From: Longimicrobium sp.
Lineage (GTDB): Bacteria; Gemmatimonadota; Gemmatimonadetes; Longimicrobiales; Longimicrobiaceae
Direction: 5' to 3'
Assembly (NCBI RefSeq): GCF_035474595.1
Contig: NZ_DATIND010000028.1
Coordinates: 59,317-123,316, forward strand
DNA: 64,000 nt
The notes below the pieces were generated by a model. It was not told the origin of the DNA. It searched no databases and worked only from the letters and a program-made list of their open reading frames with translations. Below, piece after piece: positions 17,800 through 27,226 of this stretch. The translations under genes and the position numbers were made by a program. Numbering within the stretch: position 1 is the stretch's first letter; every line of letters starts with the position of its first letter.

Positions 17800-17882
17800 G
17801 GATCTCACGCGGAGACGCGGAGACGCAGAGAACTCAGCGTGGCGATTGGTTCTCCGCGACTCCGCGTCTCCGCGTGAGATCA
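17800..17882. repeat. Dispersed CTCCGCG inverted repeat, copy 3
   Basis: Left arm from 17800 (GATCTCACGCGGAGACGCGG) and right arm 17851-17882 (...CTCCGCGTGAGATC) are the third full copy of the hairpin seen at 5390 and 12052. It lies between the M28 peptidase and comEA-like genes. Confidence 0.85.
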
Positions 17883-17956
17883 GCGGGGTTAGGGAGATGG
17901 ACGGAGGTCAGGGTCGCGATCGAGCATCGAATCAACCAACCGGACGGGAGATTTTG

Positions 17957-18640
17957 ATGATCCACACGACACCGCAGGAACGGCTGGCGCTGGGCGTGTT
18001 CGCGCTGCTGGTGAGCGCCGGCGTGGGCGCGCGGATGATGCACCGCGATTCACCCGTGGAGCTGACGGGACCGGGCGTGGAGGCGGACGCCCGCGAGCCG
18101 CAGCTCCGCGCCGAGGTGGAGCGGAGGACGCGCGACGCCGCGCACCGCGCGCAGCCGCTGGCCGCCGGCGAGCGCATCGACCCGAACACGGCGCCGGAGG
18201 AGGAGCTGGACCGCATCCCCAAGGTCGGGCCCGGGCAGGCGAAGAAGATCGTGGAGTGGCGGCAGGCCCACGGCGCCTTCCGCTCGCTGGCCGACCTGGA
18301 CTCGGTCCCCGGCATCGGCCCGGCGGCGCTGGCGGCCATCGCCCCGTATGTGATGCTCCCGCAGGGGGATGGACCGGCCGTGCGAAGTGCCGCAAATCGC
18401 CCCGAAGCCGGGAATTCTGCCATACCGCCCGCGGGCGGAAACCCAGCAATTTCGCTCAACTCCGCCTCGGCACAGGAGTTGACTCGCATCCCCGGCATCG
18501 GGCCCTCGCTGGCCGGGCGCATCGTGGCCTGGCGCGAGGGCCACGGCGCGTTCCGGTCGCTGGACGAGCTGGAGAAGGTGCCGGGGATCGGCCCCGCCAC
18601 CGTGGCGCGGATCCGGTCGTCGGGTGCGGCAATCCCTTGA
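17957..18640 (+). CDS. ComEA-like protein with two double helix-hairpin-helix units
   Basis: The 227-residue protein has an N-terminal membrane anchor (LALGVFALLVSAGVGAR). It then carries two separate ComEA-type HhH pairs: IPKVGPGQAKKI with VPGIGPAALAAI, and IPGIGPSLAGRI with VPGIGPATVARI. They are joined by a flexible linker. The role is likely binding of incoming DNA at the membrane during transformation. Its place directly before pilB-pilT-pilC supports a type IV pilus/competence link. The ATG at 17957 excludes translation of the upstream repeat. Confidence 0.85.
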   Translation: MIHTTPQERLALGVFALLVSAGVGARMMHRDSPVELTGPGVEADAREPQLRAEVERRTRDAAHRAQPLAAGERIDPNTAPEEELDRIPKVGPGQAKKIVEWRQAHGAFRSLADLDSVPGIGPAALAAIAPYVMLPQGDGPAVRSAANRPEAGNSAIPPAGGNPAISLNSASAQELTRIPGIGPSLAGRIVAWREGHGAFRSLDELEKVPGIGPATVARIRSSGAAIP

Positions 18641-18737
18641 CATCCGCGGCGCTCTGCCGCGAAGTTGAGGCTCGCCCCCCAAGACATTTCCAGTCCGTGC
18701 TCTCCCGGCCCCGCGGCATTTCCGACTCCCGAGGTCC

Positions 18738-20453
18738 ATGGCTGTATCCGCACCCGCCGACCGCATCGGCGACCAGCTCGTACACGAGCAGCTGATCTCC
18801 CGCGACCAGCTCCAGAAGGCGCTGGACGACTCGCGCGCCAACGGCACGCGGATCGGGTTCTCGCTGGTGAAGCTGGGCTTCCTGGGCGAGAGCGACCTGG
18901 TGCGCGCGCTGGCGCGGCAGCACCGGGTGCCCGCCGTGGACCTGGAGCGCGTGCGGCTGGACCCGCGCATCCTGAAGCTGATTCCCGCGGAGTTCGCGGT
19001 GAAGCACCAGGTGCTGCCGCTGCGCCGCGTGGGGCGCACGCTCACCGTGGCCATGTCGAACCCCACCGACCTGGGGGTGATCGACGACCTGAAGTTCCTC
19101 ACCCGGCTGGACATCGAGCCGGTGATCGCGGGCGACTTCACGCTGAAGAAGATCGTCGAGCGCGAGTACGAGAGCGCCGACGAGAAGATCAACGAGCTGC
19201 TGAAGCAGTTCGACGACGAGGGCGAGGTCGAGCGCGTCGAGGAGGAGCAGGAGGAGGTTTCGGTCGCCTCGCTGCAGGCCGCGGTGGAAGAGGCGCCGGT
19301 GGTCAAGCTGATCAACGGCATCCTCACCGACGCCGTGCACCGCGGCGCCAGCGACATCCACTTCGAGTGCTACGAGAAGGACATCCGCGTCCGCTACCGC
19401 ATCGACGGCGTGCTGCAGGAGATCATGCGGCCGCCCATCAAGATGCGCGCGGCGCTGATCTCCCGCTTCAAGATCCTGTCGGACCTGAACATCGCCGAGC
19501 GCCGGGTGCCGCAGGACGGGCGCCTCAAGCTGCGCTTCGGCAAGCGGGTGATCGACTTCCGCGTGAGCACCCTGCCGACGCTGTTCGGCGAGAAGATCGT
19601 GCTCCGCATTCTGGACAAGGGGAACCTGACGCTCGACCTGGAGAAGTTCGGCATGGAGCCCAAGGCCGAACAGGACTTCATGAAGGCGATCATGAACCCC
19701 TACGGGATGGTGCTGGTCACCGGGCCCACCGGCTCGGGCAAGACGACGACGCTGTACAGCGCGCTGTCGAAGATCAACACCAACGAGGTCAACATCATGA
19801 CCGCCGAGGACCCGGTCGAGTACAACCTGCACGGCATCAACCAGGTGCAGGTGCGCACCGACATCGGGATGACCTTCGCGGCGGCGCTGAAGGCGTTCCT
19901 GCGCCAGGACCCCAACATCATCATGGTCGGCGAGGTGCGCGACCTGGAGACGGGGTCCATCGCCATCAAGGCGGCGCTCACCGGCCACCTGGTGCTCTCC
20001 ACGCTGCACACCAACGACGCGCCCTCCACCATCACCCGCATGGTGGACATGGGGATCGAGCCGTTCAACGTGGCCAGCGCGGTGAACCTGATCACCGCCC
20101 AGCGCCTGGTGCGCCGCATCTGCAGCAACTGCAAGGAGCCGGCGACCTACCCGGAAGAGTACCTGCGCGCCGGCGGCATCAGCGACGACGACATGCAGAA
20201 CACCACCTTCTACCGCGGCAAGGGGTGCGACAACTGCGGCGGCAGCGGCTACCGCGGCCGGCAGGGGCTGTACGAGGTGATGGCGATGAGCCCCACGCTG
20301 CGCCGCATGATCCTGCAGAACGCCAGCACCGCCGAATTGCAGGCGCAGGCGGTGGCCGAGGGGATGCTGACGCTGCGCATGGACGGGATGCTGAAGGTGC
20401 GCAAGGGCATCACCACGCTCGAAGAAGTGATCAAGGAGACGGCGGCCGGCTGA
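18738..20453 (+). CDS. pilB: Type IV pilus assembly ATPase PilB (GspE family)
   Basis: PilB is the extension motor of the type IV pilus. The 571 residues have a T2SSE_N/MshEN N-terminal domain, then the secretion ATPase with Walker A GPTGSGKTTTLYSAL (about residue 330), the Asp box EDPVEYNLHGINQVQV, Walker B QDPNIIMVGEVRD, and a His box. A four-Cys zinc site lies in CSNCKEP...CDNCGGSGYRGR. Order pilB-pilT-pilC. Confidence 0.96.
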   Translation: MAVSAPADRIGDQLVHEQLISRDQLQKALDDSRANGTRIGFSLVKLGFLGESDLVRALARQHRVPAVDLERVRLDPRILKLIPAEFAVKHQVLPLRRVGRTLTVAMSNPTDLGVIDDLKFLTRLDIEPVIAGDFTLKKIVEREYESADEKINELLKQFDDEGEVERVEEEQEEVSVASLQAAVEEAPVVKLINGILTDAVHRGASDIHFECYEKDIRVRYRIDGVLQEIMRPPIKMRAALISRFKILSDLNIAERRVPQDGRLKLRFGKRVIDFRVSTLPTLFGEKIVLRILDKGNLTLDLEKFGMEPKAEQDFMKAIMNPYGMVLVTGPTGSGKTTTLYSALSKINTNEVNIMTAEDPVEYNLHGINQVQVRTDIGMTFAAALKAFLRQDPNIIMVGEVRDLETGSIAIKAALTGHLVLSTLHTNDAPSTITRMVDMGIEPFNVASAVNLITAQRLVRRICSNCKEPATYPEEYLRAGGISDDDMQNTTFYRGKGCDNCGGSGYRGRQGLYEVMAMSPTLRRMILQNASTAELQAQAVAEGMLTLRMDGMLKVRKGITTLEEVIKETAAG

Positions 20454-20511
20454 CGGCCGCCCGAGTCTTTCCGTTTCTCCCGTTTTCCGCTTGAACCGCA
20501 GGACCTGACGA

Positions 20512-21633
20512 ATGACCATCGCCGCCGAGCCGGCCCGCGAGGCCGCCACCGCCGTACGCACGCTGAACCTGCGCTCGCTCCTGGAGGAGATGATCGAGCG
20601 CGGCGCCAGCGACCTGCACATCACCGCGGGCGAGCGCCCCAAGGTGCGCGTGGACGGGCACATCACCGACAGCGGGATGGACTACATCCTGACGCCCAAG
20701 GACACGCTGCAGCTGACCTACTCGATCCTCACCGAGAACCAGAAGAAGCGCTTCGAGACCGAGGACGAGCTGGACTTCTCGTTCGGCATCCAGAACCTGG
20801 CGCGCTTCCGCGGCAACGTGTACCGCCAGCGTGGGTGCGTGGCGCTGGCCATCCGGCAGATCCCGTTCAAGATCCTGACCTTCGAGGAGCTGCGCCTTCC
20901 CGCGGTGATCCAGAAGTTCGCCGAGAAGCCGCGCGGGCTGATCCTGGTTACCGGCCCCACCGGGTCGGGGAAGTCGACGACGCTGGCGGCGATCATCGAC
21001 AAGATCAACAAGGAGCGCCGGGGGCACATCCTGACCATCGAGGACCCCATCGAGTTCATCCACCGCCACCAGGGGTGCATGGTGAACCAGCGCGAGGTGG
21101 GAAGCGACACCCAGAGCTTCGGGCGGGCGCTGAAGTACGCGCTGCGGCAGGACCCCGACGTGATCCTGGTGGGCGAGATGCGCGACCTGGAGACGGTGTC
21201 GGCCGCGCTCACCATCGCCGAGACGGGCCACCTCTGCCTGGCCACGCTGCACACCAACAGCGCGGCCGAGACCATCAACCGCGTGATCGACGTCTTCCCC
21301 GCGCACCAGCAGCCGCAGATCCGCGCGCAGCTGGCCTTCGTGCTGGAGGGGGTGGTCACGCAGCAGCTGCTGCCCAAGGCTCGCGGCCGCGGCCGGGCCA
21401 TGGCGGCCGAGGTGATGGTGTGCACGCCGGCCATCCGCGCCTGCATCCGCGACGACAAGGTGCACCAGATCTACTCGATCATGCAGGCCGGGAAGAAGCA
21501 CGGGATGCAGACGCTGAACGACTCGCTGAAGGAGCTCTACCTGCAGCGCGAGGTGACGCTGGAGGAGGCGCTGAAGCGGTCCGGCGACCCCAACGAGTTC
21601 CTGCAGATGGTGGGCGAGCCGGTTCCGGGCTGA
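20512..21633 (+). CDS. pilT: Twitching motility retraction ATPase PilT
   Basis: PilT depolymerises the pilus. The 373 residues contain ERGASDLHITAGERP near the N-terminus, Walker A TGPTGSGKSTTLAA (about residues 147-160), Asp box TIEDPIEFIH, Walker B DPDVILVGEMRD and the PilT-specific AIRACIRDDKVHQIYS region that replaces the canonical AIRNLIRE. It is 58 nt after pilB. Confidence 0.95.
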   Translation: MTIAAEPAREAATAVRTLNLRSLLEEMIERGASDLHITAGERPKVRVDGHITDSGMDYILTPKDTLQLTYSILTENQKKRFETEDELDFSFGIQNLARFRGNVYRQRGCVALAIRQIPFKILTFEELRLPAVIQKFAEKPRGLILVTGPTGSGKSTTLAAIIDKINKERRGHILTIEDPIEFIHRHQGCMVNQREVGSDTQSFGRALKYALRQDPDVILVGEMRDLETVSAALTIAETGHLCLATLHTNSAAETINRVIDVFPAHQQPQIRAQLAFVLEGVVTQQLLPKARGRGRAMAAEVMVCTPAIRACIRDDKVHQIYSIMQAGKKHGMQTLNDSLKELYLQREVTLEEALKRSGDPNEFLQMVGEPVPG

Positions 21634-21650
21634 GGCCCGCCTCCGGCGGA

Positions 21651-21758
21651 GTACGAGAAGTACGGAAGTACGGTCGGTTCGAAACTGCGGTGACGGATGG
21701 GGATGCGGGTGAAGCGCTCACCCCCTGTCCCCTGTCCCCTGTTCCCTGTCCCCTGGGG
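21651..21758. repeat. Short tandem repeats between pilT and pilC
   Basis: The gap holds AGTACGGAAGTACGG-type octamers (21651-21673), a T/A variant of the GTGCGGAA family. It also holds about four tandem heptamers of CTGTCCC type (21721-21758), ending 6 nt before the pilC start. No gene lies in this 131-nt gap. Confidence 0.7.
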
Positions 21759-21764
21759 TAAGCA

Positions 21765-22964
21765 ATGCCCACGTTCGCGTACAGCGCTCGCTCGCTCAAC
21801 GGCGAGATCCTGAGCGGCGAGATCGAGCTTCCCACCCGCGAAGAGGTGGTGGGCTACCTGGTGCGCCAGCGGCTGCGGCCGATCTCGGTGAACACCAAGG
21901 CCCGGGATCTCAACATCCAGTTCGGCACGGGGATCAAGACGCGCGAGGTGGTGATCTTCACGCGCCAGTTCTCCACCATGATCAACTCCGGCCTGCCGCT
22001 GGTGCAGAGCCTGACCATCCTGGCCGAGCAGACCGAGAACAAGAACTTCAAGAAGATCATCGCCCAGGTGCTGCAGGACATTCAGGCCGGGCAGACGCTG
22101 GCCGACTCGCTGCGCAAGCACCCCAAGGTGTTCACCGAGCTGTACGTGAACATGGTGGCGGCGGGCGAGGCGGGCGGCATTCTGGACGTGATCCTGATGC
22201 GCCTGGCGCTCTTCCTGGAGAAGAACGACGCCCTGGTGCGCAAGATCAAGGGCGCCATGGTGTACCCGCTGGTGATGCTGATCGTGGTGGTGCTCTGCAC
22301 CACGGTGCTGCTGTGGAAGGTGGTGCCGGTGTTCGCGGGGATGTTCACCGGCGCCGGGCTGGCGCTGCCGCTGCCCACGCGCATCGTGCTGGCGCTCAGC
22401 AACTTCCTGCAGCACTACATGTGGCTGGTGGTGCTGTCGGTGATCGCGTTCGTGGTGGCCATCCGCCAGTACTACAAGACCGACAACGGTAAGCTGCAGA
22501 TCGACCGGCTGATGCTGCGCATGCCGGTGCTGGGCAACCTGCTGCGCAAGAGCGCGGTCAGCCGCTTCACCCGCACGCTGGGCACGCTGGTGAGCTCCGG
22601 CGTGTCGATCCTGGACGGGCTGCAGATCACCGCGCGCACGGCGGGCAACCGCGTGGTGCACGACGCGGTGATGAAGAGCCGCGCCAGCATTGCCGGCGGC
22701 GCCACCATCAGCGAGCCGCTGAAGGAGAGCGGCGTGTTCCCGCCCATGGTGGTGCAGATGATCAACGTGGGCGAGCAGACCGGCGGCCTGGACGAGATGC
22801 TGTCCAAGATCGCCGACTTCTACGACGACGAGGTGGACGCGGCGGTGAGCGCGCTGACCTCGATCCTGGAGCCCATCATGATCGTGGTGATGGGCGTGGT
22901 GATCGGCGGCATCGTGGTCGCCATGTACCTGCCCATGTTCGACATGATCAACGCCGTGCACTGA
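21765..22964 (+). CDS. pilC: Type IV pilus inner-membrane platform protein PilC (GspF family)
   Basis: PilC is the 399-residue platform protein coupling PilB/PilT to pilin movement. It has two GspF domains: RQFSTMINSGLPLVQSL at about residue 67 and RFTRTLGTLVSSGVSILDGL at about residue 267. Three membrane helices are present, including LVMLIVVVLCTTVLLW and the C-terminal IMIVVMGVVIGGIVVAMYL. It is last in the pilBTC run; no pilin gene follows within the window. Confidence 0.95.
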   Translation: MPTFAYSARSLNGEILSGEIELPTREEVVGYLVRQRLRPISVNTKARDLNIQFGTGIKTREVVIFTRQFSTMINSGLPLVQSLTILAEQTENKNFKKIIAQVLQDIQAGQTLADSLRKHPKVFTELYVNMVAAGEAGGILDVILMRLALFLEKNDALVRKIKGAMVYPLVMLIVVVLCTTVLLWKVVPVFAGMFTGAGLALPLPTRIVLALSNFLQHYMWLVVLSVIAFVVAIRQYYKTDNGKLQIDRLMLRMPVLGNLLRKSAVSRFTRTLGTLVSSGVSILDGLQITARTAGNRVVHDAVMKSRASIAGGATISEPLKESGVFPPMVVQMINVGEQTGGLDEMLSKIADFYDDEVDAAVSALTSILEPIMIVVMGVVIGGIVVAMYLPMFDMINAVH

Positions 22965-22990
22965 GCCCGGCTGAAGGCCGCAGGCAATTT

Positions 22991-23354
22991 TGCCACATTT
23001 GCGCAGCGGATTCTGCCACAAACGAACGCGAATTCTGCCACAAGCTCGTAGTCGGTTGGCCGTAAATCGCATGCAGGGTCAAACTTAGGAGTAATCATGG
23101 GCGCTGCGGGAGAGATCCCGCGGCGCCCATTTCGCTCTGTGCAAAACCGTCGGCGGGCAGGGGTTGTGGCAGTTTGCGTTGCGGGTTTACGTGTTCTCCC
23201 GCTGGGTGCTACCGTGCGGACGCACATCACAACTGTTTATGCTGGCGTAACTTACGAAGGTTGTGCGGCCCCCGGCGTATGGAAGAGGAAAGGGGTCCCG
23301 AAATGCAAACTGCCACAAACCCACCTCTCTTTCGCGCCTCTGAATTCTGCCACA
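22991..23354. repeat. TGCCACA iteron cluster, candidate transposase-binding sites
   Basis: TGCCACA occurs at 22991, 23014 and 23036 (direct, spaced 23 and 22 bp), inverted at 23165-23171, and direct again at 23311 and 23348. Flanks are also alike: ATTCTGCCACAA at the second, third and sixth copies; GCAAACTGCCACAA at the fifth and, inverted, at the fourth. The phasing of about two helical turns and the nearby transposition genes suggest transposon-end binding sites. The element boundary is not defined. Confidence 0.6.
23097..23130 (+). terminator. Strong hairpin after pilC
   Basis: ATGGGCGCTGCGGG (23097-23110) and CCCGCGGCGCCCAT (23117-23130) form a 14-bp stem with one wobble pair and a six-base loop, followed by TTCGCTCTGT. 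It is a likely transcription end for pilBTC, although three TGCCACA iterons lie between pilC and this stem. Confidence 0.6.
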
Positions 23355-23461
23355 CCTTGTCCCCAACCTCTCTTGTGTTTGTAGACACTGGCTCGGGCCT
23401 GTACGGGTAACTATCATGTCGTTAACTGTCTATCGGTTTCGAACAGGGCCTCTAGGTTCAA

Positions 23462-24124
23462 ATGGCAAAGCATCAAACCAAGCAACAGCTTGGGTTGCTT
23501 GAGCTGGTGAAAAGAGCAAAGACGGGCGACACTGCCGCCGTGCGGGAACTTATCGCCCGAACGGAGAGGTCGGTGAGGTTCGTTGTCTACGGCATGATGG
23601 GGGCCGGCTACCAGGCAGATGACATCGCTCACGATGCGATCACCCACGCGATCCTGAACATAGAGAAGTGCCACGCAAGCCACGATGGTCAGGTCGCGGC
23701 ATGGTTCATTGTGGTCGCGGAGAACCACGTAAAGAGTTACCTGAGGTCGCCAGAACACGCACGTGCCGAGTTGACCGATGCTACCGCAGAGTGGCTGCAG
23801 AGTCCGCCGATTACTTACTTGTTACCCCCTGAGGAGAGATTCGAGCAACTGGTGCTGCTCGGCCTCCTGCGGGAGGCGTTCGAAGCCCTGCCGCAGCAGA
23901 CTCGCGATATCATAGTGGCCCGGATTTACAACGATCGTCCCTGGAAAGAGGTTGCAGACCGCGTAGGCCTCAGTGTCGAGGCGGCAAAGCAACGAACGAA
24001 CCGGGCGATCCAGAGGTTAGGCCGCCAGATCACTGAGCGAGCAGTGAACTACACCACGATAGGACCACGCTTCAAGAAGCACCTGGTCCGGATGGGCGTT
24101 ATCAAGGACGAGCGGTCAGATTGA
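23462..24124 (+). CDS. RNA polymerase sigma factor (sigma-70, ECF-like)
   Basis: The 220-residue protein has a region-2 helix (GYQADDIAHDAITHAILNIEKC) and a region-4 HTH (LPQQTRDIIVARIYNDRPWKEVADRVGLSVEAAKQRTNRAIQ, read across about residues 140-182). It is less GC-rich than the core genes to the left. The next gene begins 54 nt after its stop (or overlaps by 4 nt if a TTG start is used). Target promoters are unknown; it may serve the mobile region. Confidence 0.8.
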   Translation: MAKHQTKQQLGLLELVKRAKTGDTAAVRELIARTERSVRFVVYGMMGAGYQADDIAHDAITHAILNIEKCHASHDGQVAAWFIVVAENHVKSYLRSPEHARAELTDATAEWLQSPPITYLLPPEERFEQLVLLGLLREAFEALPQQTRDIIVARIYNDRPWKEVADRVGLSVEAAKQRTNRAIQRLGRQITERAVNYTTIGPRFKKHLVRMGVIKDERSD

Positions 24125-24177
24125 CGATACATTCGTGGGCCCGCCCCATGGCCGGGCCCCGCGCACTGGGAGTGGAC

Positions 24178-24552
24178 ATGGGAACGAAAAACCGCCAGAA
24201 GACCGGGTATGCTGAGGACGCAGGCTGGGACGGGGATCCCAACCGGGCGTCGCCTTTCCCGGTAGAGGAGGCGGAGGACCAAGTGGTGGACGAGAGAGAG
24301 GTCGGGAAGATTATCGGTTGGCTGCGCGAACTGTTCCTCCTAAAGCGGCTCAACTTCGGGCAACGAGTGCCCTACGCGGACTCTCCAGTGCCCAACGAAC
24401 AGATCAAGGCTTTCCTCCGCACGGCCCGCACCCTCACGCCCGAGGAGTTGGAGGAAGGTCGACACCTCGCAGATCACATCATTGAGCGGGTGGAGAAGGT
24501 AAGGTCGTCCAGAGCAGACGAAGACTCACCGACGGATTCGGATCCTACCTAA
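24178..24552 (+). CDS. Hypothetical acidic protein paired with the sigma factor
   Basis: The 124-residue hydrophilic protein starts MGTKNRQKTGYAED and contains an amphipathic central part (VGKIIGWLRELFLLKRLNFGQ) and an acidic tail. GGGAG five bases before ATG 24178 supports this start. Position directly after the sigma gene would fit an anti-sigma or accessory factor, but no motif supports it. Confidence 0.5.
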   Translation: MGTKNRQKTGYAEDAGWDGDPNRASPFPVEEAEDQVVDEREVGKIIGWLRELFLLKRLNFGQRVPYADSPVPNEQIKAFLRTARTLTPEELEEGRHLADHIIERVEKVRSSRADEDSPTDSDPT

Positions 24553-24739
24553 AGGGATCGTCCGCGCGGCGTCTCGCTGCCGAGCCGCTCAAGGACCGTG
24601 TGGGACCAGTGAGACACCGTCTTCTTCAGCAGTTTCGCACTTGGCGAGTGAACGCGGGTGCCGCCGCCCGCTCAGCGATGCACACGAACTTGCCCTCGCT
24701 ACCCACGTGATCGCGCAGGAAGCGAATGCACATTCTGAT

Positions 24740-27226
24740 TTACAAGCTCATCAGTGCCTCGCCGGACCAGTTCTCGAGCCATGCACGAAGTACCGCCCGG
24801 GCTGTGAATCGAAGCGCCGCGTCAGCGCCCTCTCGTGCGACCGCCTCCAATGCTTCTTGTTCGTGCGCGCGCAGAGCGGTCGCTGCCGGCGCGAACGGCA
24901 GCGGAGCCAGGCCATAGGCGGCCAGCTCCGCTGCCGATACGCAGGTGCCCGGCCCGTAACTGCCGTCGCTCACGACACTCCGGATAAGGTAGCGCACCAG
25001 TGCGTCGCGCGACCCGGAGTCATCGAGGACCCCGAGCGCCGCTGCGGCCGTCGGGTGCAGCGAAGGGCGGGTGGGATCCTCCAGCGCCACAATGACGGGC
25101 TCGGGGTCTCGCAGGTCGCCGAGGGCGAACAGGGCGGTGTTCGCGTACGTCGCAGCTCGGGGCCCCGCCCAGCGGGACGCCGCGTACGCGATGAAGCTTA
25201 CGCGATCAACGCCCAGTTCCAACGGGCGGCCCCGAGTGCCACCGGAAGATCGCGTTCGCATCAGGACCTCGGGAAACAGGTAATACCGGCCGATCAGGGG
25301 CGAGCGCCAGGCAAGCAATCGGGGCGTGAGCAGCCTGAACTCGGCGACGTCCGCGATGGAACGGAACGCGTCCGCCGAGTCGACGAACTCAAGGCGGGTC
25401 CTCTCGTGCATGTCGACCACACCAGCAGCGGAGTCGACATTCCCAGACGGAGCCCAGCGGTTGATGTCGGCCGCGATCTCAGCAAGGTTCCCTAGAGTCG
25501 CCTGAACCGCAGTTACCTCCTCGGACAGGAGCGCGGCTGCTTCCGCCGCTCGTTCCAACGCCTCGAGGCGATCTCGCAAATCCTTCAGAAGCTTGGCTGC
25601 GCGCGCGTCGATGATGGCCTTGGCAAGAGGCAGGATGCCACTCCGGGCAAGCTCGGCCGCGTTGCGGAGCTCGCGCAGGGTCCTTCGGAGCCGTGATGGC
25701 GATGCCGCGCGTAGTGCTGCGCGGAACGCCACGAAGGCGGCCGAAGCCGGGCTGCCGCTGGTGTCGTAGAACGCGCGGTTCGCCACTCTGCCAATGAAGA
25801 CGATCGCGGTCTTCCGCATCCCCGCCCGCAGCCGTGACGCCTCCGTGAGACAGGTGTGGAGCGGCGGCCCTGCCGTGTGGACCCACTCGGGCCTGTGCTC
25901 CACTGCCCGAGCGATGTCGGACAGGCACACAGGGCGCAGGCGCAGGACCTGCCGCCGGTGCTTGTCCGGCTCGGCGGCGCCGCGTATCGCCTTAGCGAGC
26001 CGCACCAGGCTCCGCATATCCTCGTTGCGCGAAGCGAACCCGGTATCGACCGGGCCCACGTCGGCGGCGTTCCCATTGCCCGCCGCCGCGATGTCGTCGC
26101 TTCCCGGAAATGCGCGGTAGCCGTCCTGGAGCCGAGCTTCGCGTAGCTCCGGCGTGAGCGCGTTCCACTCTCTGGTTGGAGCCCAACGGACATGCCTGGA
26201 GTCACGTCTCCCCAGGCGCACCAGCGACTCCTGCGTGTGGAACAGGTGCAGGGAGTTAGTCCACGCGTAGGGCGGATCGTTCTCGATCTGAAGACCCGGC
26301 CGGCTGCAGGCGTATAGCCTGAGTGCGTGTGTCGTGAACGGGCGTCCGCCGGACGCTTTCCAGAGCGCCATGATGGCGCGCCAGCGGCGGTCCAGGACGT
26401 GCTCGGCCGCTGCACTCACCCACCATGGACCGCCCGGGGCAGAATAGTAGCGTACCGCATCCTCGTAGCGTGCAAGGTGTCTTATTCTCTTGCACCTGCC
26501 GGTCTGGCTCAGCGTACTTACCATGTTTGCCAGGGTGAGCCGTTCCGACTCCAGGGTGAGTGCGGGGTCGGCGTCGATCTCTCGCTGGATCTCTTCGAGC
26601 AGGACCGCGCTCTTCATGCGCACGATGGCGCGACCGAGCGCTGCTTCCGCGCGCTGCAGGTCGGAGGCGTACCGCGGCGGTTCGAAGCCAGGCTCGTCGG
26701 ACGGCCCGAAGTAGTTCCTCCTCGATTTCCGGACGACACGGATCCGTCCGGCCTGGATCGCTGGTTCGAGGTAGCGTGCCAACCGCTTGCTTGCGCCGGC
26801 GGGAGCTTTCGACGCGGCGACCCGCTGCCATGAGTCTGCCACTTCGGTTGCGCCGACCAGTCGGCGCTGCTCGCGAGCCAGGCGGACCACCACACCTTCC
26901 GCGGTCGCGCAGCGTTCCAGAACGTGCTGGCCATTCTTGGGTGGTGGTGAAGGTGGGGGCACGGCCGAGGCGGAATGCCCACTTAGTCCGAACAGCGTCT
27001 TGCCTCGCCGGACGATTCGGCCCCTGGCCAGTGCCGGGGCGAATACCCAGTGCCACCTGACTGTCTGTGCGTCGGGCGCGGGCACGCCACCGTTGGCGGT
27101 GACCCACGCCCTGATGATTGCATCACTTGTGACCAGGTGGCCAGCGGCGTTCAAAGCGGCCTGGAGTGCCGCTTCGGCCTGGGCCGACAAGCGCTCGCGG
27201 GCGGGCGAAAAGGAGGTCATGATCAC
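24740..27226 (-). CDS. Unknown 828-residue protein, third gene of a transposition operon
   Basis: Its ATG overlaps the stop of the ATPase gene by 4 nt, so it is co-translated with a TnsB/TnsC-like pair and occupies the place of tniQ/tnsD. I see no TniQ-type zinc motif. The first ~80 residues look like a winged helix (LVTSDAIIRAWVTANGG...TVRWHWVF), with a second similar region near residue 110-170. The C-terminal ~200 residues look like HEAT-type helical repeats (PTAAAALGVLDDSGSRDALV). It could be a target-selection or DNA-binding transposition factor. Function is inferred only from context. Confidence 0.65.
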   Translation of the reverse strand: MIMTSFSPARERLSAQAEAALQAALNAAGHLVTSDAIIRAWVTANGGVPAPDAQTVRWHWVFAPALARGRIVRRGKTLFGLSGHSASAVPPPSPPPKNGQHVLERCATAEGVVVRLAREQRRLVGATEVADSWQRVAASKAPAGASKRLARYLEPAIQAGRIRVVRKSRRNYFGPSDEPGFEPPRYASDLQRAEAALGRAIVRMKSAVLLEEIQREIDADPALTLESERLTLANMVSTLSQTGRCKRIRHLARYEDAVRYYSAPGGPWWVSAAAEHVLDRRWRAIMALWKASGGRPFTTHALRLYACSRPGLQIENDPPYAWTNSLHLFHTQESLVRLGRRDSRHVRWAPTREWNALTPELREARLQDGYRAFPGSDDIAAAGNGNAADVGPVDTGFASRNEDMRSLVRLAKAIRGAAEPDKHRRQVLRLRPVCLSDIARAVEHRPEWVHTAGPPLHTCLTEASRLRAGMRKTAIVFIGRVANRAFYDTSGSPASAAFVAFRAALRAASPSRLRRTLRELRNAAELARSGILPLAKAIIDARAAKLLKDLRDRLEALERAAEAAALLSEEVTAVQATLGNLAEIAADINRWAPSGNVDSAAGVVDMHERTRLEFVDSADAFRSIADVAEFRLLTPRLLAWRSPLIGRYYLFPEVLMRTRSSGGTRGRPLELGVDRVSFIAYAASRWAGPRAATYANTALFALGDLRDPEPVIVALEDPTRPSLHPTAAAALGVLDDSGSRDALVRYLIRSVVSDGSYGPGTCVSAAELAAYGLAPLPFAPAATALRAHEQEALEAVAREGADAALRFTARAVLRAWLENWSGEALMSL

